Assembly: GCF_000576555.1 (NCBI RefSeq)
Contig: NZ_CP007144.1
Location: 235,299-299,298 of the forward strand
DNA from: Hymenobacter swuensis DY53
Lineage (GTDB): Bacteria; Bacteroidota; Bacteroidia; Cytophagales; Hymenobacteraceae
Length of the DNA: 64,000 nt
Direction of reading: 5' to 3'
Notes under the pieces: model-generated
Databases searched by the model: none
Told to the model about the DNA's origin: nothing
What the model saw: the letters and a program-made list of their open reading frames with translations, nothing else
Translations under genes and position numbers: made by a program
In this document: piece after piece, positions 53,735 to 63,575 of the stretch
Layout: the number at the start of each line of letters is the position of its first letter
Position numbering within the stretch: position 1 is the first letter of the stretch

Positions 53735-55963
53735 ATGAAACAGAACTCGCTACGCAACTTCCGCCCGACGCCCCGCTTCGCCACCCAGCTGGCGCTGAGC
53801 ACGGCCGTACTGGCCGGCCCTTTGCACACTGCCCACGCCCAAACGCCCGCTCCCACCGACACCCTGCAGCGCCAGAGCCTCAGCGAGGTGGTGGTGACGA
53901 CCACCCGCGCCGCCACCGAGCGCGGCAAGGTGCCGCAGCAGCTCCAGGTAATCAGCCGCCAGGATATCCAGCAGACGCCCGCCCAGGAATTCACCGACGT
54001 GCTGAAAAAGAACGCCTCCGTGGACGTTATCCAGTACCCCGGCCTGCTGGCGGGGGTGGGCATCCGGGGGTTCCGGCCCCAGACGGGCGGGCTCAACCAA
54101 CGGGCGCTGCTGCTGGTGGATGGCCGGCCGGCCGGCACCAGCAACCTGGCTACCCTCGATTTGGGCAGCGTGGAGCAAATCGAAATCCTAAAAGGCCCCG
54201 CCTCGGCGCTGTACGGCTCGCAGGCCATGGGCGGGGTGGTGAACGTGGTGACGCGCAAGTCGCGCGGGGTGGTGCGGTCGGCGCTGTTCACGGAATACGG
54301 CAGCTTTGAAACCTTTAAGGCGGGCGGCGCCACCGGGGGCAACCTCACCAAAAACCTGGATTTCGACCTGACTTTCGGGCTCTTCGACCGGGCGCAGGAC
54401 TATAAGCTGGGCGAGGGCGGCGTGTTCCGGCGCTGGCTCGACGGCGGCAGCGCCACCAAAACCTACGCCGACGACAGCCGCGTCCAAACCGACGACCGGC
54501 GCGCCGACGGCCAGCGCCGCCGCTTCACCCGGCTGGGCTACTATTCCGGGGCGCTGCGGCTGGGCTACCAGCTGGGCGAGCACTGGCGCGTGGACGTGCG
54601 CGGTGAGCGGTTCGTGGCCCGCAACGTGGAGTCGCCCAACGACGTGTTCTACGGCGACCTGGGGCCGTCGGGCAAGGACATCGAGCGGCAAAACCTCGAC
54701 CTGAGCGCCACCGGCAACTACGCGCGGCACCAGCTATTCGTGCGCGGCTACACCTCCAAGGAAACCAACGACAACAACACGCTGGCGGGCGCCAACAACG
54801 TGCCGATTGCACCCTACCGCTCGTTCCAGAGCCAGTACCTGTGGCGGGGCGTGCAGGTGAAAGACGTGCTGACGCTGGGCCGCCAGCGCCTGACCGTGGG
54901 CGTGGACCGCAACGAGGCCACCAGCAACTCGCAGCGCTTCAACGCCGCCAGCGCCGCTATTGCGCCCTACAACCCCAACTACGAGCTGAACACCACCGGC
55001 ATCTACGCCCAGGCGCAGCTGAGCTTGCTGGCCGACAAGCTGATCGTGACGCCCGGGGCCCGCTACGACTTCATTTCCTACAACGTGAAGCGCACCGACC
55101 TGCTGACCACCTTCACGCCCGGCAAAACCACCAACCCGTTTTTCAGCCCAAGCTTGGGCGCGCAGTACGAGGTACTGAACGGCCTGCGCGTGCACGGCAC
55201 CATCGGGCGGGCCTACGTGACGCCCGACGCCTACAACGTGGCCGGTTATTCCCAAACCGCCCCCAACGCCGCCCGGCAGGTGTCCATTACGGCGGGCAAT
55301 GCCGACCTGAAAAACGAGAGCAGCGTCACCTGGGACGCCGGCCTGCGCTTTGACCGACCCACCAGCGGCTTCTCGGCCAGTGCGGCCTACTTTGCTACGC
55401 AGGTGGAAAACCGCATCACCACCCGCACCACCAACCCCGCGGGCGAAACCACCGCGGAAGGCTATACGGTGCGGGCCCGCACCACCTACGTCAACGCCAA
55501 CGACAGCCGCATCCGGGGCCTGGAAGTGGAAACCGGCTACGATTTCGGCGTGCGCGCCGATAGCCGCTACGTGTTGCGGGTGTTTGCCGGCGGCACGCAT
55601 ATGCTCAAGGCCGAAGACGTGACCAATGCCGTGGACGGCCCCCAAACCACCCGCGCCATTTTCAACGTGGCCCGGCTGAGCGGCAACTACGGCGTGGCCT
55701 TCGATAACCTGCGCGGGGTGCGCGCCCGCCTGAGCGGCCACTACGTGGGCCGCCGCCGCGACACCGATTTCACGGATATCCAGTCGCCCCAGATTCAGTA
55801 CCCGCGCTACATGACCCTGGACTTCTCGGCGGGCTACACCCTGGCCGGCCGGCACACGCTGTCGGTGCTGGTGAATAACCTTACCGACGAGAACTACTAC
55901 GAGAAGCGCGGCTACAACCTGCCCGGCCGCAACGTATCGGCCCGCTACACGCTTACTTTTTAG
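53735..55963 (+). CDS. btuB: TonB-dependent outer-membrane receptor (BtuB-like)
   Basis: The protein has 742 aa. A signal peptide (to ~29), a TonB box-like SLSEVVVTTTRAATERGKVP, a plug domain (FTDVLKKNASVDVIQYPGLL and VEQIEILKGPASALYGSQAM), and a 22-strand barrel ending in aromatic LTF are visible. Its place behind the riboswitch supports cobalamin or cobinamide import across the outer membrane. Confidence 0.92.
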   Translation: MKQNSLRNFRPTPRFATQLALSTAVLAGPLHTAHAQTPAPTDTLQRQSLSEVVVTTTRAATERGKVPQQLQVISRQDIQQTPAQEFTDVLKKNASVDVIQYPGLLAGVGIRGFRPQTGGLNQRALLLVDGRPAGTSNLATLDLGSVEQIEILKGPASALYGSQAMGGVVNVVTRKSRGVVRSALFTEYGSFETFKAGGATGGNLTKNLDFDLTFGLFDRAQDYKLGEGGVFRRWLDGGSATKTYADDSRVQTDDRRADGQRRRFTRLGYYSGALRLGYQLGEHWRVDVRGERFVARNVESPNDVFYGDLGPSGKDIERQNLDLSATGNYARHQLFVRGYTSKETNDNNTLAGANNVPIAPYRSFQSQYLWRGVQVKDVLTLGRQRLTVGVDRNEATSNSQRFNAASAAIAPYNPNYELNTTGIYAQAQLSLLADKLIVTPGARYDFISYNVKRTDLLTTFTPGKTTNPFFSPSLGAQYEVLNGLRVHGTIGRAYVTPDAYNVAGYSQTAPNAARQVSITAGNADLKNESSVTWDAGLRFDRPTSGFSASAAYFATQVENRITTRTTNPAGETTAEGYTVRARTTYVNANDSRIRGLEVETGYDFGVRADSRYVLRVFAGGTHMLKAEDVTNAVDGPQTTRAIFNVARLSGNYGVAFDNLRGVRARLSGHYVGRRRDTDFTDIQSPQIQYPRYMTLDFSAGYTLAGRHTLSVLVNNLTDENYYEKRGYNLPGRNVSARYTLTF

Positions 55964-55968
55964 CGCCT

Positions 55969-56472
55969 ATGCTCACGTACATTTCCGGCGGGCAGCGGTC
56001 GGGCAAAAGCCGCTACGCCCAGGAGCTGGCCCTGCAGCTCAGCCCCGCGCCCGTGTACCTCGCCACCTCGCGCCCCTGGGACGACGACCACCGCCAGCGC
56101 ATTGCGCGCCACGTAGCCGACCGTGACGCCCGCTGGACTACGCTGGAAGAGGAAAAATACCTCAGTCGCCTCCCCCTGACGGGCCGCACCGTGGTGCTGG
56201 ACTGCGTGACGCTCTGGCTGACCAATTTCTTCGCCGATGCCGCCTACGACGTGGACGCCACGCTGCATCAGGCGCAAACCGAGTTCGATCAACTCATGCA
56301 ACAGGACTGCACGCTGCTGGTGATTTCCAACGAAATCGGGATGGGACTGCACGCGCCCACCGAGGCGGGCCGCAAGTTTGCGGACTTGCAAGGCTGGCTC
56401 AACCAGCACATTGCCCAACGGGCCGACCGCGCCATTTTCATGGTGTCGGGGCTGCCGCTGGTGGTGAAATAA
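55969..56472 (+). CDS. cobU: Adenosylcobinamide kinase / cobinamide-phosphate guanylyltransferase
   Basis: The protein has 167 aa. Walker A GGQRSGKSRYAQELAL near the start, YLATSRPWDDD and LDCVTLWLTNFF match CobU/CobP. It phosphorylates and then GMP-activates adenosylcobinamide before lower-ligand addition. It follows btuB after 5 bp. Confidence 0.92.
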   Translation: MLTYISGGQRSGKSRYAQELALQLSPAPVYLATSRPWDDDHRQRIARHVADRDARWTTLEEEKYLSRLPLTGRTVVLDCVTLWLTNFFADAAYDVDATLHQAQTEFDQLMQQDCTLLVISNEIGMGLHAPTEAGRKFADLQGWLNQHIAQRADRAIFMVSGLPLVVK

Positions 56473-56499
56473 TTTCTTTCTTCAACCTGACTTACTACG

Positions 56500-57104
56500 A
56501 TGAAAATCTACACCAAAAAGGGCGACGCCGGCACTACCGGCTTGTTCGGCGGCTCGCGCGTACCCAAAGACGACGTGCGCGTGGAGTGCATGGGCGACCT
56601 GGACGAGGCCAACTCCACGCTGGGCTTGCTGCGGGTGAAACTGGGCGCCGACCACGCCTGGCAGCCGCCGCTGCACCGCATCCAGAAGGATTTGATGGAT
56701 ATGATGTCGCACCTGGCGCGGCCTTCCGATGCCAAGAAAATCAACACCAACCCCATGCCCGCCGACGGCCCGCAGTTTTGCGAAGCCTGGATCGACGAGT
56801 TGGAAGGCCAGATGAAGACGGCTTCCGACTACTTCCTGCTGCCCGGCGGCAACGAGGTATCGGCTCTGTGCCACGTGGTGCGCACGCAGATGCGCCGGGG
56901 TGAGCGGCGGCTGGTGAGCTTGATGGCCGTGGACGAGGTGAACCCCGTTATTCCGGCCTACATCAACCGCCTGTCGGACCTGTTTTTCACCCTGGCCCGG
57001 GCCGAGATGGACCAGGCCGGCGTGGCCGAGGAGAAGTGGCAGCTGTTTCTGTACAAGCGCTTCAAGCGTCCGGAAGATGCGCCCAAGCCCGCCGAGCCCA
57101 CCGC

Positions 57105-57108
<4 letters not shown>
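56500..57108 (+). CDS. Cob(I)yrinate a,c-diamide adenosyltransferase (PduO type)
   Basis: The protein has 202 aa. KIYTKKGDAGTTGLFGG, then ECMGDLDEANSTLGLLR and the C-terminal RRGERRLVSL and YINRLSDLFFTLAR are the standard blocks of ATP:cob(I)alamin adenosyltransferase. It attaches the adenosyl ligand to cobalt. Its stop overlaps the ATG of the cobT remnant. Confidence 0.93.
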
Positions 57109-57627
<519 letters not shown>

Positions 57628-57639
57628 CCCGCTCACTCT

Positions 57640-57843
57640 ATGAACACCTGGTTGCGCCATCAACAGCGCCTGCTGCTGCTGGCCGTGCAGTTTTACACCC
57701 GCCTGCCGGTGCCGGCTTTGGTGGGCTACTCCGACGAACTGCTCAACCAGGCCACGGCATATTTCCCTGTCATCTGCTGGTAGGCGGCCTGACGGCGGCC
57801 GTGTATGCGGGCGGGCGGCTGCTTTTGCATATGGATGGGTTAA
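57640..57843 (+). pseudogene. cobS: cobS remnant (adenosylcobinamide-GDP ribazoletransferase)
   Basis: ATG 57640 gives MNTWLRHQQRLLLLAVQFYT followed by RLPVP and YFPV, the CobS start. The frame stops at TAG 57781-57783, but the next frame continues VGGLTAAVYAGGRLLLHMDG, so a frameshift lies near 57770. After HMDG the gene is cut by an IS3 fragment. Only the first ~65 residues of ~250 remain. Confidence 0.8.
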
Positions 57844-58018
57844 CGCTAATGCCCATCTTCCGGCAGACTTACGCGACGGCCACGCCCTTGTCAGCCTGGT
57901 GCCGGGTAAATACGATTTGCGCCTCGGTATACTTCGTCTTTTTCATGTCAGTAGTCTCTTCGTTTTAAGGTAGGATAAGTGCCGGGTTTCTCTACTTTAC
58001 ACCGGTCCAGTTTACTGG
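57844..58018 (-). mobile_element. IS3-family OrfA fragment with one IS end
   Basis: On the minus strand from ATG 57946 reads MKKTKYTEAQIVFTRHQADK..., the start of an IS3-type OrfA. It has an in-frame stop, then VCRKMGIS, and is lost after 57844. The terminal segment (GTAAACTGGACCGGTGTAAA on the minus strand, ending near 58018) is the IS end. It lies exactly at the breakpoint of cobS. Confidence 0.65.
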
Positions 58019-58029
58019 GAGGAGGCTAG

Positions 58030-58896
58030 TTATACTGATAGGTAAAGGTTCTTTTTATACTGATAGGTAAAGGTTCTTTTGGTATGACCGAAGGAGAAAA
58101 TGTCTTCTGCGAAGGTAGCCAGCAGGCCCGTCGGTGTGTAGGTAAATTCTTCCAGTCCTGTAGTCTCGTTTTGGCCCCGTGTGCGTTTGAAATGGCGTCG
58201 AGACAGCAGACGCCTGTTGTTATCATACGTGTACTCCACTCCCGTTGTCTGCCTGCCTTCTACATACGTCACTTGCCTAACCTCTCCAGTTGGCTGGTAC
58301 TGCGTTAGCTGCGTGAAGAAGAGTTTGCCCTGATCTAAAAGCTGCTCTTTAACAGGCCGTCCCTGTTGGTCATAGGTGGTGCGTTTGATCCGTCCGGCAA
58401 TACCACTTCCCGCAATGGTGGCTTCTACCTCGTGGCCCTTTGCGTCATAAGTGAAGCGTTCCTCACTAAAGGGTTGTCCATCCGGGGCAAGGAGTGCTTT
58501 GTGCACCAGCTGGCCCGCCGCGTTATACTCCAGCAATTGCACCTGCTTTCCCGTGTAGCCATCGGTAACAAAGGTTAGTTGACGGCGCTCATTGTAGTGA
58601 TACTGCCAAAAGGTAGTGTCCTGCATAGCCGAGTGCGTGCTTTTGGAAGATATAATCTGGTTTTGTGCGTTAAATTGCTGGGTGCTAGAGTGCTGGATTG
58701 TCTCCGTCAGAAAACTATCGTCCCACGACACGATGGTATTGCCAGCACGATCATACCGTTCTGTTGCGACGAGTACAGGGCCTAGGTAAACGGATGTGTG
58801 GGTGATGTGCTGGTCCTTAAGCAGGGATGCTTCGTTGCTTTGGGCAGTGGCCAAGGCGGGTAGATTAGCGCATAGATAGAGAAGCATTCGTTTCAT
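58030..58896 (-). CDS. Exported YD-repeat-like protein
   Basis: The protein has 288 aa. A signal peptide (MKRMLLYLCANLPALATAQ) precedes RHS/YD-like units (ERYDRAGNTIVSWDD, LLEYNAAGQLVHK, ERFTYDAKGHEVEA, TTYDQQGRPVKEQ, YTYDNNRRLLSRRHF). It is probably a surface or periplasmic beta-rich protein. A 25-bp duplication at the 3' end has extended the C-terminus by seven residues. Confidence 0.65.
   Translation of the reverse strand: MKRMLLYLCANLPALATAQSNEASLLKDQHITHTSVYLGPVLVATERYDRAGNTIVSWDDSFLTETIQHSSTQQFNAQNQIISSKSTHSAMQDTTFWQYHYNERRQLTFVTDGYTGKQVQLLEYNAAGQLVHKALLAPDGQPFSEERFTYDAKGHEVEATIAGSGIAGRIKRTTYDQQGRPVKEQLLDQGKLFFTQLTQYQPTGEVRQVTYVEGRQTTGVEYTYDNNRRLLSRRHFKRTRGQNETTGLEEFTYTPTGLLATFAEDIFSFGHTKRTFTYQYKKNLYLSV
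58031..58080. repeat. 25-bp perfect tandem duplication at a gene end
   Basis: 58031-58055 and 58056-58080 are identical (TATACTGATAGGTAAAGG followed by TTCTTTT). The 25-bp length shifts the minus-strand frame, so the original end FTYQYN-stop becomes FTYQYKKNLYLSV. Confidence 0.8.
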
Positions 58897-59277
58897 ACAG
58901 TATTTCGGCCAGTAGTTGGTAAACGACGAGCGCCAAAGGTAGAAAGCGACTGTTTCGGGACCTATCCCCCTATGGGTGACGGCTGCTACTCAGTTAAACC
59001 AGTAGGCGCTACTCCAGTCAGCCCCAGTGACAAAGGCGTCGGATCGTTGTCACAATGGTTGGACGGTGGTGTAAAAAGGTGACGCGTTCTGAGCTTCTAT
59101 TCTAGTGCTGAAAGCAAGTTTTTTAGTGAATCCGGGCCAACGGTTACCGTTTGAAGACTACCTTCAGAACCAAGAGGTAACCCGCGCTGGATAACCGCTA
59201 TTCCGGTAGGAAACGGCCTGGGAAAGCCCGTATATTTAACGCGCTATTCCTCCCTGCCTCATCGCTACTCCCTCTAT
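58897..59277. other. Intergenic region, 380 bp
   Basis: This separates the divergent YD-like gene and the T9SS cargo gene. It must hold both promoters. No riboswitch, hairpin or small gene was recognised here. Confidence 0.4.
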
Positions 59278-62200
59278 ATGAAGCAACTGCTACGGCTGCT
59301 CCTGTTACTTCTTGGGCTTCATGCCCGCTCCCTCCAAGCCCAGTTGCCCGTGCAGCCCGCTGCCTTCAGCAGCGCCGGCTACGACAACATCGTCAGCGCC
59401 ACCCACGACGCGCAAGGTCGCTTGTACGTGCTTGGCTTTCACAGCTTCAATCAAAACACAACCAGTTCAACACCCCCAGCCATCCGGACCACGGCGGGCA
59501 CGACGCTCTTGCCGGGAGGAAACTCCGGGACCCACTTTATTGCCACCTACAGCCCGACCGGGCAACTGGAACGACTCCAACCCTATGGCATGGGGTACGG
59601 CGGCGAACTGCGCTCGATTGCCGTCGACAATGCGGGCAACATCTACGTAACAGGTAGAGAAACGCAGTACACCTTTCTGCTCCGCAAGCTGGACCGCAAT
59701 TTGCAAACCGTGTGGAGTCTGACCGAGGGCACCAGCGGCGGCGCGTGGGGCAACAAGGTGCTGGTGGACGCGCAAGGCGCCGTATATGTGGCCGGCACGG
59801 CACAAACCTGGAGCATGTTCGGCCTGATGCTGCGCCAGCGTGGTTGCTGCCCCCAGAACGACTTTATTATCAAGGTCAATACCCAGGGGGTACTGCAGTG
59901 GATCCGGGCCGGACTGGGTGGGCCCGACGACCGAATCGGGGAGTCGTCGGCCAATTCCCTGGCCTTGGATCGGGCCGGCAATGTGGTGATGGTCGGTACC
60001 TTATCGGGCACCGGCGACTACGGAGGCACTACGCTGACGGGAGGGGCCGGCAACATCATCGCCGTTAACTACAGCCCGGCTGGCATCGTGCGCTGGGCCC
60101 GCTGCTACGGCAACCCTGCCTATCCTACGCGCGGCGGCACCAGCGCCCTGGACGTGGCGACGGACGAAGCCGACAACCTCTACATCAGTGGTGCCTTCTA
60201 CGGCCCGCAGCAATTTGGCGCGAGTACGCTCAACACCACCAGTTACTACCGGGATGCCCTGCTGCTGAAGCTGGCCGCCACTGGTACGCCGCTATGGGCC
60301 CAGGCGGGCGGGTATACCGCCGGCACCAACCTCTCGGCCAGCGCCTATACCAGTGTGGCTTACCGCGCTGGCAAGGTTAAGGTCACCGGCTACAGCCAGA
60401 GCACGCAGGGCCTATACGAATCGAACCCGGTGGTGGCCAGCTACGAGGCGAACGGCCGGCAGGCCTGGGCAACCAACCTGACGCCCGGGCTCATCGCCAC
60501 GGGCAATAAGATCCTGCTCGATGCCGATCAGACCTGCCACGTATTTGGTTCCTTCAAGAACACTTTCCGGATCGGGGCCACAGCCTTTCCTAGCTACGGG
60601 GGGCAACAGGACGCTTTCTACGTACAGGTGCTCGACTCAGCGCGTTACAACGCTTCCTGCACGATTCGCGGCACCCTCTATCAGGATAGCAATCAGGACT
60701 GTCTGCTTTCGGCCGGCGAAGCCCGGCTGGGCGGCATTATCGTTGAAGCCTTACCGGGCCCCCGCTATGGCATAACCGACTCACTGGGGCAGTATGCCAT
60801 TGCTACGGATACCGGGCGCTACACCGTACAGCCTCGCTTACCCCAGCGCCCGGGTCAGGTGTTTACTGCTCAGTGTCCGGCAGGTGGCGTATCGGGTCCG
60901 CTCCCTCTGCCAACGCCGGGCAGCGTGGTTTCGGGCGTGGACTTCGGGCACGGGGTGGATGCCACGGCGTACCTGGTGGCGCAGGTAGCGGCGGGGCGCC
61001 GCCGCCGGTGCGCACCCGGCACCACCGTCGTGACCTATGCCAACCAGGGAGTGCTTACTTCACCGGCGGCTCAGGTGCTGGTCCGGCTTCCCCGCTACGT
61101 CATCTTGCGCGCTGCCTCACAGCCCTACACCTGGCGTGCGGACAGCACTCTGGTCTTTGCCGTTGGTCCGCTCGCGCCTGGGCAGTCGGGCATGATTACG
61201 CTGCAGGACTCCGTGGCCTGCGGCGACCCCACCATCCGGGGGCTGACGGTGTGTACGCAGGCCTGGATCACGCCTGGGGTCGTGCTGACGCGGCCAGCCG
61301 GCTGGAATCAGGCCAACCTGCAAGCACGGGGCGCGGCGCAAGCCGGTAATCAGGTGCGCTTTGTCTTGCGCAACATCGGGGTAGGTGCTACCACTGACAG
61401 CCTGGCGATGCGCCTCTACCAAGGCAACCGGCTGGCGCTGCAGCAACGTTTTCTGCTGGCGGCCGGCGACAGTCTGGTGCTGCGCGTGCCGGCCCGCGAG
61501 GCCGTGGTACGCTTGGAAGCGGACCAACCAGCAGCGCATCCGCTGGGCGGCCAAGCCAGTGCCAATGTGGAGCTGTCAGCTCTTCGCCCCCCCGGCGGCG
61601 CGCCTAGTCCGGCCATGGCGGCGTTTCCGCCGGCCCATCCTGGGCCGAGTGCTGCCGAGGAGTGTCTGCCCATTGTTGACTCCTATGATCCGAACGATAA
61701 GCAGGTCGTGCCGGCGGGCCGTACGGCCCAGCGCTATACGCCAACTAATGTGCCCCTGCAGTATATGGTGCGCTTCCAGAATACCGGCACCGACGCAGCT
61801 TACCGGGTTGTTGTAGTGGATACGCTGGCCGCCCAGCTCGACGTGCGCACGCTCCGCTTGGGAGCAGCTTCGCACCGCTACCGCCTGCGCGTAACCGGCA
61901 CAATGCGGCCGGTGCTCACCTTCACCTTTGATCCCATTTTTCTGCCTGACTCCGCTAGCAACGAACCCGCCAGCCAAGGATTTGTACAGTTTACTGTGCA
62001 GCCCAAGGCGGGTTTGCCGGATCTGACGGAAGTGCGCAACCACGCTGATATTTACTTCGACTATAACCTGCCCGTTCGCACCAACAGCACCCTCAACCGC
62101 CTGCACGACCTGCCGGCGGTAATCGATACTGCCGTCGCCCTTAGCTACCCGGCGGTGCTGGCCACTCCGGCCGTGCTGACGCTGAGCCCGGCGCAGGGCC

Positions 62201-63411
62201 GGGCCGGCACGCTTGTTATGATTGCCGGCCGCCGCCTAGCCTTGCTGCCAACTGCCCCGAACGTCTACTTTAACGGGGTACTGGCCCCGCTGGTCAGCGC
62301 CACCGCCACTGGCCTCGTGGTGCGGGTACCGGGCGGGGCCACTACGGGCCCGGTGAAAGTGGTAACTGCGGACGGCGCGGGGCGGAGTGCGGCAAATTTT
62401 GTGGTGTACCAGCCGCCAACGCTGACGGCCCTCACACCGGCCGAAGCCCGGCCGGGCACGGCAGTAGCCCTTACAGGCACCCACTTCTCATCGGTAGCAG
62501 TGCTGGATACCGTGTGGTTTAACGGGGTGGCCGCACGCGTGCTGCAAGCAACTACCACGAGCTTGCAGGTGGAAGTACCTGTAGGGGCGAGCACGGGCCG
62601 CGTCCGCCTCAGTACACTGGGCGGTACGGTGGAAAGCGCCCAGCCATTCCGGATCTGGTACCCACCGCTGATCACCGGCTTCAGCCCGGCCAAGGCCGCA
62701 GCCAACGCCGTGGTCACGGTAATGGGCAGTGCATTGGCTGAGGACGCTAGTCGCAATAGTGTGTTTTTCGGTGCCGCCCGGGCAACCGTGCTACAGGCCA
62801 GCAACGGCCGGGTGCAGGTGCGCGTACCCAGTACCGCCGAATCCGGACCGGTGCGGTTGGAAACGCCCGGAGGAGCCGCCAGCGCGGCCGGCTTTACGTT
62901 TTTGCCCGCCCCAGTCATCACGGCTTACGAGCCCACCCAGGGGAGCGTAGGTACTCCCGTCACCCTGATGGGCCGGCACTTTCAGGTCGATGGGCAGCCG
63001 GACACTATCTGGCTGGCCGGAGTGCCCGCCCGCCTAGTAAGCGCCTCACCCACCGAGTTGCGCGTGCTGGTACCACGGGGCACCCGCACCGGGGCGTGGA
63101 CGGTGGCTGGGGTTGGCGGGCGTAGCAGCTCGACCGAGTTCGAACTGCGGGCACTACCGCCCCAAACGGCTACGACCGTATTCCCGAATCCCGCCCGCGG
63201 CCCGGTAACCGTCCGGTGGACCCAGGCAGAGTTCACCGTGCATTCGCTGGAATTGCTTGACGCAGTGGGACGCCGCGTGCTGCAGCGATCCGCCAGCCCG
63301 GCTGAACAGGATGAACTACGGCTGGAGCTGAGCGGAGTGCGAGCCGGCTTATACATGATCATTTTGCATACAAGCCAGGGAAAGGTATACAAACGCCTCT
63401 CGGTTCTCTAG
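59278..63411 (+). CDS. Large secreted protein with IPT/TIG domains and T9SS sorting domain
   Basis: The protein has 1377 aa. The signal peptide (~1-21) is followed by SBBP-like propeller repeats (YVTGRETQYTF, YVAGTAQTW, YISGAFYGPQQFG; ~40-450), an SdrD-B-like module (GTLYQDSNQDCLLSAGEARL, ~460), and a DUF7619-like module around DSYDPNDKQV. Next come about four IPT/TIG Ig-like domains (TLSPAQGRAGTLVMI and similar; ~960-1300), and a C-terminal type A sorting domain (FPNPARGPVTVRW ... GLYMIIL). It is exported through the type IX system. Confidence 0.85.
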   Translation: MKQLLRLLLLLLGLHARSLQAQLPVQPAAFSSAGYDNIVSATHDAQGRLYVLGFHSFNQNTTSSTPPAIRTTAGTTLLPGGNSGTHFIATYSPTGQLERLQPYGMGYGGELRSIAVDNAGNIYVTGRETQYTFLLRKLDRNLQTVWSLTEGTSGGAWGNKVLVDAQGAVYVAGTAQTWSMFGLMLRQRGCCPQNDFIIKVNTQGVLQWIRAGLGGPDDRIGESSANSLALDRAGNVVMVGTLSGTGDYGGTTLTGGAGNIIAVNYSPAGIVRWARCYGNPAYPTRGGTSALDVATDEADNLYISGAFYGPQQFGASTLNTTSYYRDALLLKLAATGTPLWAQAGGYTAGTNLSASAYTSVAYRAGKVKVTGYSQSTQGLYESNPVVASYEANGRQAWATNLTPGLIATGNKILLDADQTCHVFGSFKNTFRIGATAFPSYGGQQDAFYVQVLDSARYNASCTIRGTLYQDSNQDCLLSAGEARLGGIIVEALPGPRYGITDSLGQYAIATDTGRYTVQPRLPQRPGQVFTAQCPAGGVSGPLPLPTPGSVVSGVDFGHGVDATAYLVAQVAAGRRRRCAPGTTVVTYANQGVLTSPAAQVLVRLPRYVILRAASQPYTWRADSTLVFAVGPLAPGQSGMITLQDSVACGDPTIRGLTVCTQAWITPGVVLTRPAGWNQANLQARGAAQAGNQVRFVLRNIGVGATTDSLAMRLYQGNRLALQQRFLLAAGDSLVLRVPAREAVVRLEADQPAAHPLGGQASANVELSALRPPGGAPSPAMAAFPPAHPGPSAAEECLPIVDSYDPNDKQVVPAGRTAQRYTPTNVPLQYMVRFQNTGTDAAYRVVVVDTLAAQLDVRTLRLGAASHRYRLRVTGTMRPVLTFTFDPIFLPDSASNEPASQGFVQFTVQPKAGLPDLTEVRNHADIYFDYNLPVRTNSTLNRLHDLPAVIDTAVALSYPAVLATPAVLTLSPAQGRAGTLVMIAGRRLALLPTAPNVYFNGVLAPLVSATATGLVVRVPGGATTGPVKVVTADGAGRSAANFVVYQPPTLTALTPAEARPGTAVALTGTHFSSVAVLDTVWFNGVAARVLQATTTSLQVEVPVGASTGRVRLSTLGGTVESAQPFRIWYPPLITGFSPAKAAANAVVTVMGSALAEDASRNSVFFGAARATVLQASNGRVQVRVPSTAESGPVRLETPGGAASAAGFTFLPAPVITAYEPTQGSVGTPVTLMGRHFQVDGQPDTIWLAGVPARLVSASPTELRVLVPRGTRTGAWTVAGVGGRSSSTEFELRALPPQTATTVFPNPARGPVTVRWTQAEFTVHSLELLDAVGRRVLQRSASPAEQDELRLELSGVRAGLYMIILHTSQGKVYKRLSVL

Positions 63412-63512
63412 TGCAGGTGCCCGATGGTAAGCATACCACGTAAGCTTCAGTAGGGACGACTTGTGTTTGCCTGGTTTACTCTTTCCTATCCTCAGCTTTA
63501 CCCGGCTCTATC

Positions 63513-63575
63513 ATGCCGCTACGCTCTCCTCTTCTGGCTGTCTGTTTTTTCGGACTCTCCGTTGAGGTGGTCTAG
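63513..63575 (+). pseudogene. 5' end of a secreted-protein gene cut by an IS
   Basis: ATG 63513 begins a signal-like MPLRSPLLAVCFFGLSVEVV and stops inside the IS end (TAG 63573-63575). The native C-terminus is gone; the remainder, if any, would lie beyond the window. Confidence 0.5.
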
